Origin: Corynebacterium sp. BD556
Lineage (GTDB): Bacteria; Actinomycetota; Actinomycetes; Mycobacteriales; Mycobacteriaceae
DNA: 64,000 nt
Direction of reading: 5' to 3'
NCBI RefSeq assembly: GCF_038452275.1
Contig: NZ_CP141643.1
Span: forward strand, 2,285,780-2,349,779
This document shows, in pieces, positions 55,201 through 63,301 of the stretch (position 1 is the stretch's first letter; the number at the start of each line of letters is the position of its first letter). The notes below the pieces were generated by a model. It saw only the letters and a list, made by a program, of their open reading frames with translations, did not search any database and was not told the origin of the DNA. The translations under genes and the position numbers were made by a program.

Positions 55201-55632
55201 TTCTACGGCCTGTCTGAGGGTGAGGAAACACTCATCTACTACGGTGAGGTCGAGGAGGAAAAGACTCCGCTGGTGGTTCGCCTTGAGGCGATCGGCGATC
55301 CGGACGAAAAGGGCATGCGACAGGTTATCCTGACCGTCAACGGTCAGGTTCGTCCGCTGTTCGTGCGCGATGAGAGCGCCGAGTCGACTGTGGCTGAGGT
55401 GGAAAAAGCTGACACTTCCAACCCTGGCCACGTGGCTGCGCCTTTCGCCGGAGTTGTCAGCATCACTGTGAAGGCCGGCGACGAGGTGAAAGAAGGTGAC
55501 CAAGTCGCGATTATTGAGGCGATGAAGATGGAGGCCTCCATTTCGGCGCCGATCTCCGGCACTATTGAGCGCGTGGCACTGACTCAGGCCACGAAGGTTG
55601 AAGGCGGTGACTTGGTGGTTGTGATTAGTTAG
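52225..55632 (+). CDS. pyc: Pyruvate carboxylase
   Basis: A 1135-aa biotin enzyme that carboxylates pyruvate to oxaloacetate, the main anaplerotic step in corynebacteria. The domain order is biotin carboxylase (1 to about 455; [43 protein letters not shown]), carboxyltransferase (about 530-800; TDTTFRDAHQSLLATRIR, LAIKDMAGLMRP, HVHTHDTAGG), a linker domain, and the C-terminal biotinyl domain with the modified Lys in EAMKMEAS. GTG start with ribosome site AAAGGAA. A strong hairpin follows the stop. Confidence 0.97.
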   Translation: MTNLPSFNKILVANRGEIAVRAFRAAFETGAKTVAVYPREDRNSFHRPFADEAVQIGEEGQPVRAYLDVDEIINAAVKAGADAIYPGYGFLSEKAELARKATDKGIKFIGPTAETLNLTGDKAAAVHAAQRAGLPVLKDSEPSDDPAVLAEYAKEFEFPVFVKAVAGGGGRGMRFIERQEDVEKLAAEASREAEAAFGDPQVYIERAVINPQHIEVQILADAKGNVIHLYERDCSVQRRHQKVVEIAPAQHITEEQRQRICEDAVRFCREINYEGAGTVEFLVDEHGKHVFIEMNPRVQVEHTITEEVTGVDIVRSQILIAAGASLEDLGLRQEEISTTGAALQCRITTEDPANGFRPDSGLITGYRSPGGAGVRLDGSVGVGTEITPNFDSLLVKMSCRGKDFQVAVDRALRALNEFAVNGVSTNIGFLRALLSDPDFRHKRINTNFIAEHPYLLEAPTAADEAGRILDYLASVTVNRPNGELPTSIRPSKKLPKEEYGELPRGSRDELLELGPKKWAEKLRNQTALGVTDTTFRDAHQSLLATRIRTNTLVAAAKHVGHLTPQLTSVEAWGGATYDVGMRFLHESPWMRLDEIREALPNVNLQMLLRGRNTVGYTPYPDSVTRAFVGEAAKSGIDIFRIFDALNDVSQMRPAIDAVLETNTTVAEVAMAYSGNLLDPAEDIYTLDYYLKLAEEIVETGAHVLAIKDMAGLMRPAAAAKLVSALRERFDLPVHVHTHDTAGGQLATYFAAAHAGADVVDVASAPLAGTTSQPSMSALVAAFANTERDTGLSLRAVSDLEPYWEAVRQVYAPFESGIPGPTGRVYKHEIPGGQLSNLRTQANALGLGNRFELIEDYYAAVNEILGRPTKVTPSSKVVGDLALHLVGAGVDPHEFAENPRKYDIPESVIGFLQGELGTPPGGWPALREKALQDRAPVDHTVGVPAELEGDLTGDDSKARRAALDRLLFPKQYEEFLEHRRTYGITDQLSDRTFFYGLSEGEETLIYYGEVEEEKTPLVVRLEAIGDPDEKGMRQVILTVNGQVRPLFVRDESAESTVAEVEKADTSNPGHVAAPFAGVVSITVKAGDEVKEGDQVAIIEAMKMEASISAPISGTIERVALTQATKVEGGDLVVVIS

Positions 55633-55650
55633 GGCAAATCACGCACCACT

Positions 55651-55700
55651 GCTAAGGCGATGCCGACCCGTATGTGAATGTGGGTCGGTATCGCCTTAGC
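55651..55700. terminator. Bidirectional terminator between pyc and accBC
   Basis: A 19-bp stem with one G-T pair (arms 55651-55669 and 55682-55700, loop 12 nt) lies 19 bp after the pyc stop. The remaining 224 bp to the accBC stop show no gene or further clear signal. Confidence 0.75.
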
Positions 55701-55924
55701 CAATTTCAGTGCCCCAACCCGTTGTTGTCTCAAAAGCATCTGCACTTTGATGAAGTTTTGTGGTGGGGGTGTATTCGTAGGTGAGGTTGTGCTTCTTCGA
55801 GTGCCTAGATGTTGGTGGTGCACGTTGCGGGGTCGCCGGTTCGCAGGTGGACTATGGCCCCGTGCGGATTGCGCACCTACCGCACCCAAGGGTAGGCAAG
55901 AGCCGATCGGGTGACGGATTAACG

Positions 55925-57667
55925 CTACTTTAATTCCATGAGGACAGCGCCCTTGTTTACTTGGCCGCCATCTTCGGCAGCGAGTCCGGTGACGGTACCG
56001 GCCTTGTGGGCTTTGACGGGGTTTTCCATTTTCATCGCCTCGAGGACGAGCAGCACGTCGCCTTCTTCAACTTCGTCGCCCTCGGCGACGTTGACCTTGA
56101 TCACCGTGCCTTGCATGGGGGCTGCGACGGCATCACCGGAGGCGGTGGCTTTGGTGCCGGAGGAGCGGCGCTTCTTCTTCTTGCGGCGTGGGCCTTGCCC
56201 GCCGAATACCAGCGAGGAGGGCAGGGCTACCTCAATGCGGCGGCCGTTGACTTCCACAGCGAAGGTGCGAGTCTCGCTTTCCTCGTCAACTTCCGCAGCG
56301 TCGGTGTAGGGGGGGATTTCGTTGTTCCACGCTTCTTCGATCCAGCGGGTGTAGACGTCGAAGGAGTCGGTGAAGGCGGCGTCGTTAAGCACGGCCTCGT
56401 GGAAGGGGATGACGGTGGGCAGGCCTGTGACTTTGTACTCGGCAAGGGCGCGCTTGGAGCGTTCAATGGCTTCGTTGCGGTTTTCACCGACCACGATGAG
56501 CTTCGCAAGCATCGAGTCAAATTGGCCGCCGACGGTGGAGCCTTCGCGCACGCCGGAGTCGATGCGGATGCCGGGGCCGGCGGGCTCGATGTACTCGGTG
56601 ATGGTGCCGGGGGCAGGCATGAAGTTTGAGCCCGCGTCCTCGCCATTGATGCGAAACTCGAAGGCATGTCCTCGTGGTGCCGGATCCTCGCTAAAGCGCA
56701 GCTTCTCACCCTGGGCGATGCGGAACTGCTCGCGGACCAAGTCAATGCCAGTGGTGACTTCGGTGACAGGGTGCTCCACCTGGAGGCGAGTGTTGACCTC
56801 CAAAAAGGAGATCAGGCCGTCAGAGGCGACGAGATACTCGACGGTGCCAGCGCCGTAGTAGCCGGCCTCTTTGCAGATCGCTTTGGCGGAGGAGTGGATG
56901 CGTTCGCGCTGCTCATCGGTAAGGAAGGGGGCGGGGGCCTCCTCGACGAGTTTTTGGAAGCGGCGCTGCAAGGAGCAGTCGCGGGTTCCGGCGACGACGA
57001 CATTGCCGTGCTGGTCGGCAAGTACCTGGGCCTCGACGTGGCGTGCCTTGTCCAGGTAGCGCTCGACGAAGCACTCGCCGCGACCGAAAGCGGCGATGGC
57101 TTCGCGGGTGGCGGATTCGAAAAGCTCCGGGATCTCCTCGCGGGTGTAGGCAACTTTCATGCCGCGCCCACCGCCGCCGAAGGCTGCTTTGATGGCCACT
57201 GGCAGTCCGTGTTCGTCGGCGAAAGCGAGGACTTCATCAGCATCAGCGACAGGGTCTTTCGTGCCTGGAGCCATCGGGGCCTTGACCTTTTCGGCGATGT
57301 GGCGGGCGGTGACTTTATCGCCGAGGGCCTCGATGGCTTCCGGCGGCGGCCCGATCCAGGTCAGTCCGGCGGCGATGACGCGGCGGGCAAACTCGGCGTT
57401 TTCCGCCAGGAATCCGTAGCCCGGGTGGACGGCATCGGCGCCGGAGTCGGCGGCAGCTTTGAGGATTTTGTCGATGTCAAGGTAGGACTCGGCGGCGGTG
57501 GAGCCCCCGAGGGCGAAGCTTTCGTCTGCCATCTCCACAAACGGCGAGGAAGAATCAGGCTCCGCGTACACGGCCACCGACGCCAATCCGGCATCTTTGG
57601 TGGCGCGGATAATGCGGACCGCGATCTCGCCACGGTTGGCAATCAGTACCTTCGTCAAAGTAGACAC
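55925..57667 (-). CDS. accBC: Acyl-CoA carboxylase alpha subunit AccBC (biotin carboxylase + carrier)
   Basis: A 580-aa fused subunit shared by the acetyl- and acyl-CoA carboxylases that supply fatty and mycolic acid synthesis. The N-terminal biotin carboxylase has [32 protein letters not shown] and [18 protein letters not shown] basic linker ([11 protein letters not shown]) precedes the biotinyl domain with the modified Lys in [13 protein letters not shown] at 57667 is chosen from the family N-terminus; a GTG eight codons upstream is possible. The carboxyltransferase subunits are at the right end of the window. Confidence 0.95.
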   Translation of the reverse strand: MSTLTKVLIANRGEIAVRIIRATKDAGLASVAVYAEPDSSSPFVEMADESFALGGSTAAESYLDIDKILKAAADSGADAVHPGYGFLAENAEFARRVIAAGLTWIGPPPEAIEALGDKVTARHIAEKVKAPMAPGTKDPVADADEVLAFADEHGLPVAIKAAFGGGGRGMKVAYTREEIPELFESATREAIAAFGRGECFVERYLDKARHVEAQVLADQHGNVVVAGTRDCSLQRRFQKLVEEAPAPFLTDEQRERIHSSAKAICKEAGYYGAGTVEYLVASDGLISFLEVNTRLQVEHPVTEVTTGIDLVREQFRIAQGEKLRFSEDPAPRGHAFEFRINGEDAGSNFMPAPGTITEYIEPAGPGIRIDSGVREGSTVGGQFDSMLAKLIVVGENRNEAIERSKRALAEYKVTGLPTVIPFHEAVLNDAAFTDSFDVYTRWIEEAWNNEIPPYTDAAEVDEESETRTFAVEVNGRRIEVALPSSLVFGGQGPRRKKKKRRSSGTKATASGDAVAAPMQGTVIKVNVAEGDEVEEGDVLLVLEAMKMENPVKAHKAGTVTGLAAEDGGQVNKGAVLMELK

Positions 57668-57780
57668 GCAGTAATCCCGTCTGGTCGACACTTGTTAGGT
57701 TCAGCTAAAAATATCTGAAATGTAGGGGTCAATGTTACCGCCCCACGCATGCGGCGGAAGACATTTGCCTCACTAACTTA

Positions 57781-58662
57781 CTATTGCGTAGGTTCGGTGT
57801 GGGACTTTTCGACGGGGACGCGCACCATATTTCCCCACTCTGCCCAAGAGCCGTCGTAAAGCGCGACCTCCTTGAACCCGAGGACGTGTTTGAGCACGTA
57901 CCAAGAATGTGCTGAGCTTTCGCCCAGCTCGCAGTAAGTCACGGTGCGTTGCGCAGGGTCTAAGTCGGCGTAGACGGCTTCGATTTCGGGGCGGGTCTTG
58001 AATCGGGCGTTGGGGTGGACCGCGTTGCCCCACGGAATGTTTATCGCGCCCGGGATGTGGCCGTGGCGCAGGAATCCGGGGGCTTTGCCGGCGCCGGTGT
58101 GTAGCGGCACTCCGGCGTAGGAGTCTTCGGAGCGGGCGTCGATAAGCTGCTCGGGGCGCTCATTGATGAGTTCGGTAGCGAAGCAACGAAACGGTGTGTC
58201 TTGCCTATCGACCACAGGGTAGTTGGTGCGTGGGTAGTCCGGCACCGCGTAGGAGGTATCGCGTTCTTCGCCCATCCAGGCGTCGCGGCCGCCGTCGAGA
58301 AGCCTTACATCTGGATGGCCGAACAACTCGAAGACCCAAGCTGTGTAGGCGGCCCACCAGTTTGAGCGGTCACCGTAGATCACGACGGTATCGTCGCGGG
58401 AGATGCCCCGGGAGCTCATCAGCTCGGCGAAGGCTTGCCCGTCAATGAAGTCGCGGCACACGGGGTCGTTGAGGTCGCGCAACCAGTCGATACGCACGGC
58501 GCCGGGAATGTGGCCGATGTCGTAGAGAAATGCGTCCTCGTCACTTTCGACCACCCGCAGGCCATCCACCCCGAGCCGGGCCGACAGCCACGCCGCGGAG
58601 ACAAACTTCTCCGGGTGCGCGAATTCCTGAAATAGCGGGTGCGGATCGTGCTCGATTCCCAT
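57781..58662 (-). CDS. thtR: Thiosulfate sulfurtransferase (two-domain rhodanese)
   Basis: A 293-aa rhodanese with two homologous domains; the second carries the active Cys in RTVTYCELGESSAHSWYVL. It transfers sulfane sulfur from thiosulfate-like donors to thiol acceptors. The linker segment YAGVPLHTGAGKAPGFLRHG is usual in the SseA/CysA branch. The neighbourhood with accBC matches the corynebacterial order. Ribosome site AAGGACA. Confidence 0.9.
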   Translation of the reverse strand: MGIEHDPHPLFQEFAHPEKFVSAAWLSARLGVDGLRVVESDEDAFLYDIGHIPGAVRIDWLRDLNDPVCRDFIDGQAFAELMSSRGISRDDTVVIYGDRSNWWAAYTAWVFELFGHPDVRLLDGGRDAWMGEERDTSYAVPDYPRTNYPVVDRQDTPFRCFATELINERPEQLIDARSEDSYAGVPLHTGAGKAPGFLRHGHIPGAINIPWGNAVHPNARFKTRPEIEAVYADLDPAQRTVTYCELGESSAHSWYVLKHVLGFKEVALYDGSWAEWGNMVRVPVEKSHTEPTQ

Positions 58663-58846
58663 GATCTACCTGTCCTTACGGGTGCTTTTTCTCTACCCGC
58701 CCAACCTTACCTTCGCTCTCGCTTGTCGACGCCCCATTGCCAGCGAAACCCCCTGCTTGTGAACTTGGACACTTGCTGAGCGGGACCTGGCAGACGGGCA
58801 TATTCTGGAGGTGGAAATGCTAAAAGCGGCTGAAAGGGAAGCCCAC

Positions 58847-59908
58847 ATGAAAAAAGCAATTGTTGTCTTTGAAGTCGAAGGCGGCTCCGATAAGTACTTC
58901 GACGGCCACCGCAAAGACACCATGCCGATCGTCGACGCGATCAAAGCCAAAGGTTGGCACTCGGAGGTTGTTTATTACCGTCCCGAGTGGAGCGAAGACA
59001 TCTATAAATACGTCACCGAAAACTTCGACGGCTACATCTCCCGCGTCAACCCGGGCAACATCCCAGGTGGGGAGCAGGGCTACTTCCAGCTTTTGACCAG
59101 CCTGTCCGTCGCGGGGCTTGTGGGTATGTCCACCCCAGGTGAGATGATGGCCTACGGCGCCAAAGATGCCCTGGTCAAACTCAAAGACACCAACCTTGTG
59201 CCTTCCGACACCGCCGCCTACTACGACGTGGATACCTTCCACAACACTTTCCCGACCTCCCTGTCCTACGGTGAGCGCGTGCTGAAGCAAAACCGTGGCT
59301 CCACCGGTTCCGGCATCTGGCGCGTGCGCCTCGCCGACGATGAGGATGCCGCCAACGTGGTGCCGGGCACCGCGCTGCCGCTGGATACCAAGTTGCGCTG
59401 CACGGAGGCTGTGGACAACCACACCGAGACTCGCCAGCTCGGTGAGTTCATGGATTTCTGCGACCAGTACATCGTGGGCGACAACGGGATGCTCGTGGAC
59501 ATGCGCTTTATGCCCCGCATCACCGAGGGTGAGATCCGTATCCTGCTCGTCGGCCCACACCCGGTTTTCGTGGTCCACAAGAAGCCTGCTGAGGGCGGCG
59601 ACGCTTTTTCCGCCACCCTGTTTTCCGGCGCGAAGTACACCTACAACAAGCCGGAGGAGTGGCAGGAACTCATCGATATGTTCGCTGACGCCCGCCCCGT
59701 TATCGCCGAAAACCTTGGTGGCGATAACATTCCGCTGATTTGGACTGCGGACTTCATGCTTGCCGACGACGACGAGACAGGCGAAGATACCTACGTGCTC
59801 GGCGAGATCAACTGCTCTTGCGTGGGCTTTACCTCCGAGCTCGACATGGGTATCCAGGAGCTTGTGGCCGAAGAAGCCATCAAGCGCATCGAGAAAGCGG
59901 CTGCTTAA
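58847..59908 (+). CDS. Cj0069-family ATP-grasp-like protein
   Basis: A 353-aa protein that I match from memory to the little-studied Cj0069 family. It has the layout of an ATP-grasp enzyme: GGSDKYFDGHRKDTMPIVDA at the N-terminus, a loop rich in Gly and basic residues at VLKQNRGSTGSGIWRVRL, and acidic metal-site candidates in VDMRFMPRITEGEIRIL and LGEINCSCVGFTSELDMGI. The substrate is unknown. The ATG follows GAAAGGGA, with a -10 TATTCT at 58801-58806; earlier in-frame starts lie almost on the transcription start. Confidence 0.75.
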   Translation: MKKAIVVFEVEGGSDKYFDGHRKDTMPIVDAIKAKGWHSEVVYYRPEWSEDIYKYVTENFDGYISRVNPGNIPGGEQGYFQLLTSLSVAGLVGMSTPGEMMAYGAKDALVKLKDTNLVPSDTAAYYDVDTFHNTFPTSLSYGERVLKQNRGSTGSGIWRVRLADDEDAANVVPGTALPLDTKLRCTEAVDNHTETRQLGEFMDFCDQYIVGDNGMLVDMRFMPRITEGEIRILLVGPHPVFVVHKKPAEGGDAFSATLFSGAKYTYNKPEEWQELIDMFADARPVIAENLGGDNIPLIWTADFMLADDDETGEDTYVLGEINCSCVGFTSELDMGIQELVAEEAIKRIEKAAA

Positions 59909-60303
59909 TCGAGCAGTCTTCCCACGCTTTCCGGGTCTGCGTCGGAAAGCATTTGGCGGCAGCGGTCGTATTCGGCAGTATCGCCAATTTTCTTGGAAGC
60001 CAACGCCAGCATGGCGATGGCTTTGAGCACAGGCTGGTTCGGTTCATGGCTGGCGGGCACGGGCCCCCAGCCCTTCCAGCCGTTGGCCCGCAGACGATCG
60101 AGGGAGCGGTGGTAGCCGGTGCGGGCGTAGGCGTAGGCGACGATGGTGTCACCGCCGTCGAGTTCGCGCTCGGCCCGGGCCGCCCACACGGCGGGGGAGT
60201 CGGGGTGTGCCAGCGCGGTGTCCTCCGAAAGCAGATCCGCTCCCTGGGCCGGGTCTTGCGGCAGGTGAACAGGCGGGGGAGCAAGCATGTCATTTATCTT
60301 CAT
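59905..60303 (-). CDS. DUF3151 family protein
   Basis: A 132-aa soluble protein of the actinobacterial DUF3151 family (LRANGWKGWGPVPASHEPNQ, ALAMASKK-like helix near the end). Function unknown. The ATG at 60303 lies 7 nt after TAGGGT, so the transcript is leaderless. It overlaps the Cj0069-family gene by 4 bp at the convergent ends. Confidence 0.82.
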   Translation of the reverse strand: MKINDMLAPPPVHLPQDPAQGADLLSEDTALAHPDSPAVWAARAERELDGGDTIVAYAYARTGYHRSLDRLRANGWKGWGPVPASHEPNQPVLKAIAMLALASKKIGDTAEYDRCRQMLSDADPESVGRLLD

Positions 60304-60310
60304 GGCTCCC

Positions 60311-60316
60311 ACCCTA
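60311..60316 (-). promoter_or_regulatory. -10 element of the DUF3151 gene
   Basis: TAGGGT on the minus strand in the 14-bp gap after maf; it gives the gene its own promoter. Confidence 0.5.
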
Positions 60317-60317
60317 G

Positions 60318-60908
60318 TTAATCCCAGAAAGAAGAGACGTCCAGGCCGAACTGGTAGAGGGCGCGGCGCAAAAGCGGCATTGACAGGCCGATCACACTCG
60401 TGGCGTCGCCGTCGATGGAATCAATGAACCAGCTCCCCAGCGCCTCTAAGGTAAACGCCCCTGCGCACTCGAGTGGCTCGCCGGAAAACGCGTAGGCCTC
60501 GATGTCGGCGTCCGAGACCTGCCCGAAGTGGATCGTGGTGGCAACGGTGTCGCTGTACCACTGGCCGCGGTAGTGCACGGCGTGGCCGGTGAGCAACTCC
60601 GCAGTGCGCCCGCGCTGTGCTTTCCACCGGGCGATGGTGGCCTCGACGGTGTGCGGTTTGCCTTGGAGGGTGCCACCTAAAAGCAGCATGGAATCGCCGC
60701 CGACGGTGACATCTGTGGGGAAATCACCCGCGATTTTTTCGGCTTTGGCGCGGGCGAGCGTGGCAACCGTGTCGGCGGGGGAAGAATGGGGCAGGGCGCG
60801 GATTAGCGCTTCCTCGTCAATTTCAGCAGGGCGCAGCAGCGGGTTCACCCCGGCGCGTTCGAGCAACATGCGCCGCGAAGGTGACTGGGAGGCGAGAACC
60901 AGTTTCAT
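60318..60908 (-). CDS. maf: Maf-family nucleotide pyrophosphatase
   Basis: A 196-aa Maf/HAM1-like pyrophosphatase that removes non-canonical or excess nucleoside triphosphates. Motifs: LVLASQSPSRRMLLERAG, IDEEALIRALP, TVGGDSMLLLGG and LEALGSWFIDSIDGDATSVI. It starts 7 bp after the accE stop and is probably translated by coupling; the long upstream frame overlaps accE and is not used. Confidence 0.92.
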   Translation of the reverse strand: MKLVLASQSPSRRMLLERAGVNPLLRPAEIDEEALIRALPHSSPADTVATLARAKAEKIAGDFPTDVTVGGDSMLLLGGTLQGKPHTVEATIARWKAQRGRTAELLTGHAVHYRGQWYSDTVATTIHFGQVSDADIEAYAFSGEPLECAGAFTLEALGSWFIDSIDGDATSVIGLSMPLLRRALYQFGLDVSSFWD

Positions 60909-60915
60909 CTCAAAG

Positions 60916-61143
60916 CTAGAAATACGTGACGTTGGAAAACGCGCTCGGATTGAACACATCTGGGTGGCGCAGCGGGGAGGGCTCGCCCCACAGGTTGCGC
61001 TGCGTCTTCCCAGCGTCAAGTGCGGCAGCGGCCTGGAGCTCAGCGAAAACCGCAGTTAGCGCGGCGAGTTCATCATCGGTGGGGTTTCCTTTGACAACGG
61101 TGAAAAGCGGCGCTGTTTCCTTCAGGTCAGGTGAGGCAGTCAT
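60916..61143 (-). CDS. accE: Acyl-CoA carboxylase epsilon subunit AccE
   Basis: A 75-aa small subunit found only in actinobacteria, which stabilises the alpha-beta carboxylase complex. The family pattern is FTVVKGNPTDDELAALTAVF, followed by a C-terminal W-G/F-x-P segment (NLWGEPSPLRHPDVF). It follows accD by 15 bp, with ribosome site AAGGAG. Confidence 0.9.
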   Translation of the reverse strand: MTASPDLKETAPLFTVVKGNPTDDELAALTAVFAELQAAAALDAGKTQRNLWGEPSPLRHPDVFNPSAFSNVTYF

Positions 61144-61158
61144 GTGTCGTTTCTCCTT

Positions 61159-62574
61159 CTACAGCGGAATGTTGCCATGCTTTTTCGCGGGCGGATAGAC
61201 CACTTTACGCTCCAAGAGCCGCAAGGCCTCGAGAACTTGGGTGCGTGTGTGGGACGGTTCGATAACCGAGTCGACCAAACCGCGTTCAGTGGCGATATAC
61301 GGGTTGAGGTTTTCGGCTGCGTAGGTTTCCGCGTCGGTGTTCAGGGCGGTGGCGGCGCTGGCGGCGCTGGCGAGCGCGATTTGTGCGGTCGGCCACGCAA
61401 AGACTAGATCGGCACCGAGGTACTTCGAGCCCATGATGGCGTAGGACGAACCGAAAGCCTTGTGGGTTACCACGGTTACCGTTCCCACCTGGGCTTCCGC
61501 ATAGGCGTAGGCCAACGTGGAGGCTCCGCTGACCACCTCATCGTCGGCGGGGAGGAAACCGGGGGAATCGACAAGTGTGACCACCGGCATGTTGAAAGCG
61601 TCGCACGTGCGGATAAAACGCGCCGCCTTGCGCGCCGCCACAGCAGTTATCTGCCCGTCCAGTGATAAGGGCTGGTTGGCCACAATCCCCACTGCGCGCC
61701 CCGAGATGTGGGCGAAGCCGGTGACGATGTTGTCGGCGTAGTCCGCGCTGAGCTCGAAAAGGCCGCCGTCGGTAATCGCGGTGATGATGTCGCGGACCTC
61801 ATAGGTGGCGGCATCGTCGTCGGGCATAAAGGTGTTCAGGTCGACGTTGGCGGCAGCGCCAGCCGAGGCGATGGGGGAACCCGCACGGTTATTTTCCGGC
61901 AGGAAGGAGAGGACCTCGCGGGCGGCGGCGACGGCCTCCACAGATGTGGCGGCACGCAGATGGGCAGGCCCGGTCTGTACGGAGGCGCCCTGGGCTACAA
62001 CCACGATGTCCGACAGGGGGACCGTCACCGCGGACAGTCCGGCGGTCGTGCCCGCGACGACTGCGATCTGCGGGATCAAACCCGAAGCGGTAGTGGCAGC
62101 ACGCAGGATTTTCGCCTGCAGCGCGGCAGTGACTATACCTTCTTGCCAGCGCGGCCCGACCGAGTCGTAGATTCCCACCAATGGCACACCTGTTTTGATG
62201 GCCAATTCGTAGAGTTTGAGGATTTTCTCGGCGTAAACCTCGCCGACAGCTCCGTCGAATACGGTGGTGTCCTGAGAGAATACGCAGACGCGGCGGCCTT
62301 CGATGTGCCCGTAGCCGGTGATGACACCGTCGGTGGCTGGACGTGTGCGGTCCATCTTGTACGCCTCGACGTTGTGGCGCGCTAGAGCGTCGGTCTCGAC
62401 GAAAGAGCCCTCATCGAGCAGGGCGAGCACGCGCTCGCGTGCGGTGGTCTCACCTGCAGTGTGGACCGCCTCGATGGCATCAGGGCCGACCGGAGCCTGA
62501 GCCTCCTCCAGGCGGTTGCGCAAATCCTGGAGACGGCCCGCAGTGGTGGTTAGATCCGGTTTCGATGAACTCAT
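61159..62574 (-). CDS. Acyl-CoA carboxylase beta subunit, divergent AccD
   Basis: A 471-aa carboxyltransferase subunit, shorter than the usual 510-545. The family is clear from FSQDTTVFDGAVGEVYAEK and MPVVTLVDSPGFLPADDEV. Several residues that hold the acyl-CoA or biotin oxyanion differ from usual: GGAR-x-QEG is DSVGPRWQEG here, the GxxAGGxxY loop is GTTAGLSAVTVPL, and GGAY is GSSYAIMGSK. It may be the AccD2/DtsR2-type subunit that in C. glutamicum joins the long-chain acyl-CoA carboxylase for mycolic acids rather than an acetyl-CoA carboxylase. It is first in an accD-accE-maf unit, with a possible -10 TAAACT 8 nt before the ATG. Confidence 0.82.
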   Translation of the reverse strand: MSSSKPDLTTTAGRLQDLRNRLEEAQAPVGPDAIEAVHTAGETTARERVLALLDEGSFVETDALARHNVEAYKMDRTRPATDGVITGYGHIEGRRVCVFSQDTTVFDGAVGEVYAEKILKLYELAIKTGVPLVGIYDSVGPRWQEGIVTAALQAKILRAATTASGLIPQIAVVAGTTAGLSAVTVPLSDIVVVAQGASVQTGPAHLRAATSVEAVAAAREVLSFLPENNRAGSPIASAGAAANVDLNTFMPDDDAATYEVRDIITAITDGGLFELSADYADNIVTGFAHISGRAVGIVANQPLSLDGQITAVAARKAARFIRTCDAFNMPVVTLVDSPGFLPADDEVVSGASTLAYAYAEAQVGTVTVVTHKAFGSSYAIMGSKYLGADLVFAWPTAQIALASAASAATALNTDAETYAAENLNPYIATERGLVDSVIEPSHTRTQVLEALRLLERKVVYPPAKKHGNIPL

Positions 62575-62905
62575 AACGCCTCAGTTTAGTGGTCTGCCAA
62601 TTTCTTCGGCGCATAACTTGAAAGCCCGCAGGCGCGCCATAGGGCTACATCGGTTAAGAAATGGAAACGTTTCAGTTTCTTGGGGATAAGTGTTTTGGGC
62701 TCCGGTTTGTGCCTTATTGAGTTTCTGGTCGGGGTCAAACGCTCTATGTTTGAATCGGCTGTTCGCGTGGTTTGCCACGAGTTGTCTTGACGGCTTAGCT
62801 CCAGGCTGAGGAAGAAACGCGGGTGGGTGTGGCGCGCCGTGTATGGTGCGGCAGCAAACCGCGAAAACGGGGGATGTCGCGTAGCCGTAGTCTTGGAGGC
62901 GGTAG
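62575..62905. other. Intergenic stretch without a recognised gene
   Basis: About 330 bp between accD and the operator-like repeats of the decayed hipBA locus. A minus-strand frame spans it, but has no ribosome site or family match. The small palindrome GAAACGTTTC occurs near 62663. I see no other signal. Confidence 0.4.
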
Positions 62906-63042
62906 GTACGTTCGTGCGGGATGTGGTGTAGATCCATGGTCTGGCGGGGATGGCTGGCGGAAACGGGCACGTTCGTGCCGGAAATGATCGAAACCGAGAT
63001 TTCCACTGTGTCTAGTTAGGTAAACCGGCATGATCGTGCCGG
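62906..63042. promoter_or_regulatory. Operator-like repeats upstream of the hipB remnant
   Basis: Two palindromes share the core GGCAYG-NT-CGTGCCGG: GGCACGTTCGTGCC at 62966-62979 and CCGGCATGATCGTGCCGG (one mismatched pair) at 63025-63042. A partial third copy, TACGTTCGTGCGG, lies at about 62907-62919. Regularly placed palindromes before a HipB-type antitoxin gene fit autoregulatory sites. Confidence 0.55.
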
Positions 63043-63073
63043 ATTGTATGGCCGGTGAGGGAAGGAAAAGGAG

Positions 63074-63301
63074 TTGCTCAACCGGGGCAAGGCAGTGCGA
63101 ACCCGACGCCGGGAGCTGAACTTGACCCAAGAAAATCTTGCGGATCTTGCACAGGTGGCAGAGCACGCAGTTCGAGCAATCGAGGCGGGCAAGCAGACTG
63201 CTCAGTTAGATTAAGCCGTGCGCGTGTTGAGTGTTATCGGATGAGAATTTGTGGCGCGCAGTCACGTGCCCGAGACGCTGCGAGGACAGCCGCAAGAATG
63301 A
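63074..63301 (+). pseudogene. hipB antitoxin remnant with two stop codons
   Basis: The frame from TTG 63074 encodes an XRE-type antitoxin: LNLTQENLADLAQVAEHAVR and AIEAGKQTAQLD, then a TAA at 63212-63214, AVRVLSVIG, a TGA at 63242-63244, and EFVARSHVPETLRGQPQE to a final stop at 63299-63301. That last stop overlaps the hipA ATG as in intact hipBA operons. Two internal nonsense codons make it a pseudogene unless they are sequencing errors. The true start is unsure. Confidence 0.75.

Noticed and set aside
55678..55914. 78-aa frame between pyc and accBC
   Set aside because: It starts inside the terminator stem, has no ribosome site, and its Cys/Trp-rich composition looks random.
62581..63006. 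141-aa minus-strand frame, perhaps a fragment of a REP-associated tyrosine transposase (RTYRLQDYGYATS)
   Set aside because: The resemblance is a few residues only; there is no ribosome site, and the frame runs through the hipB operator region.
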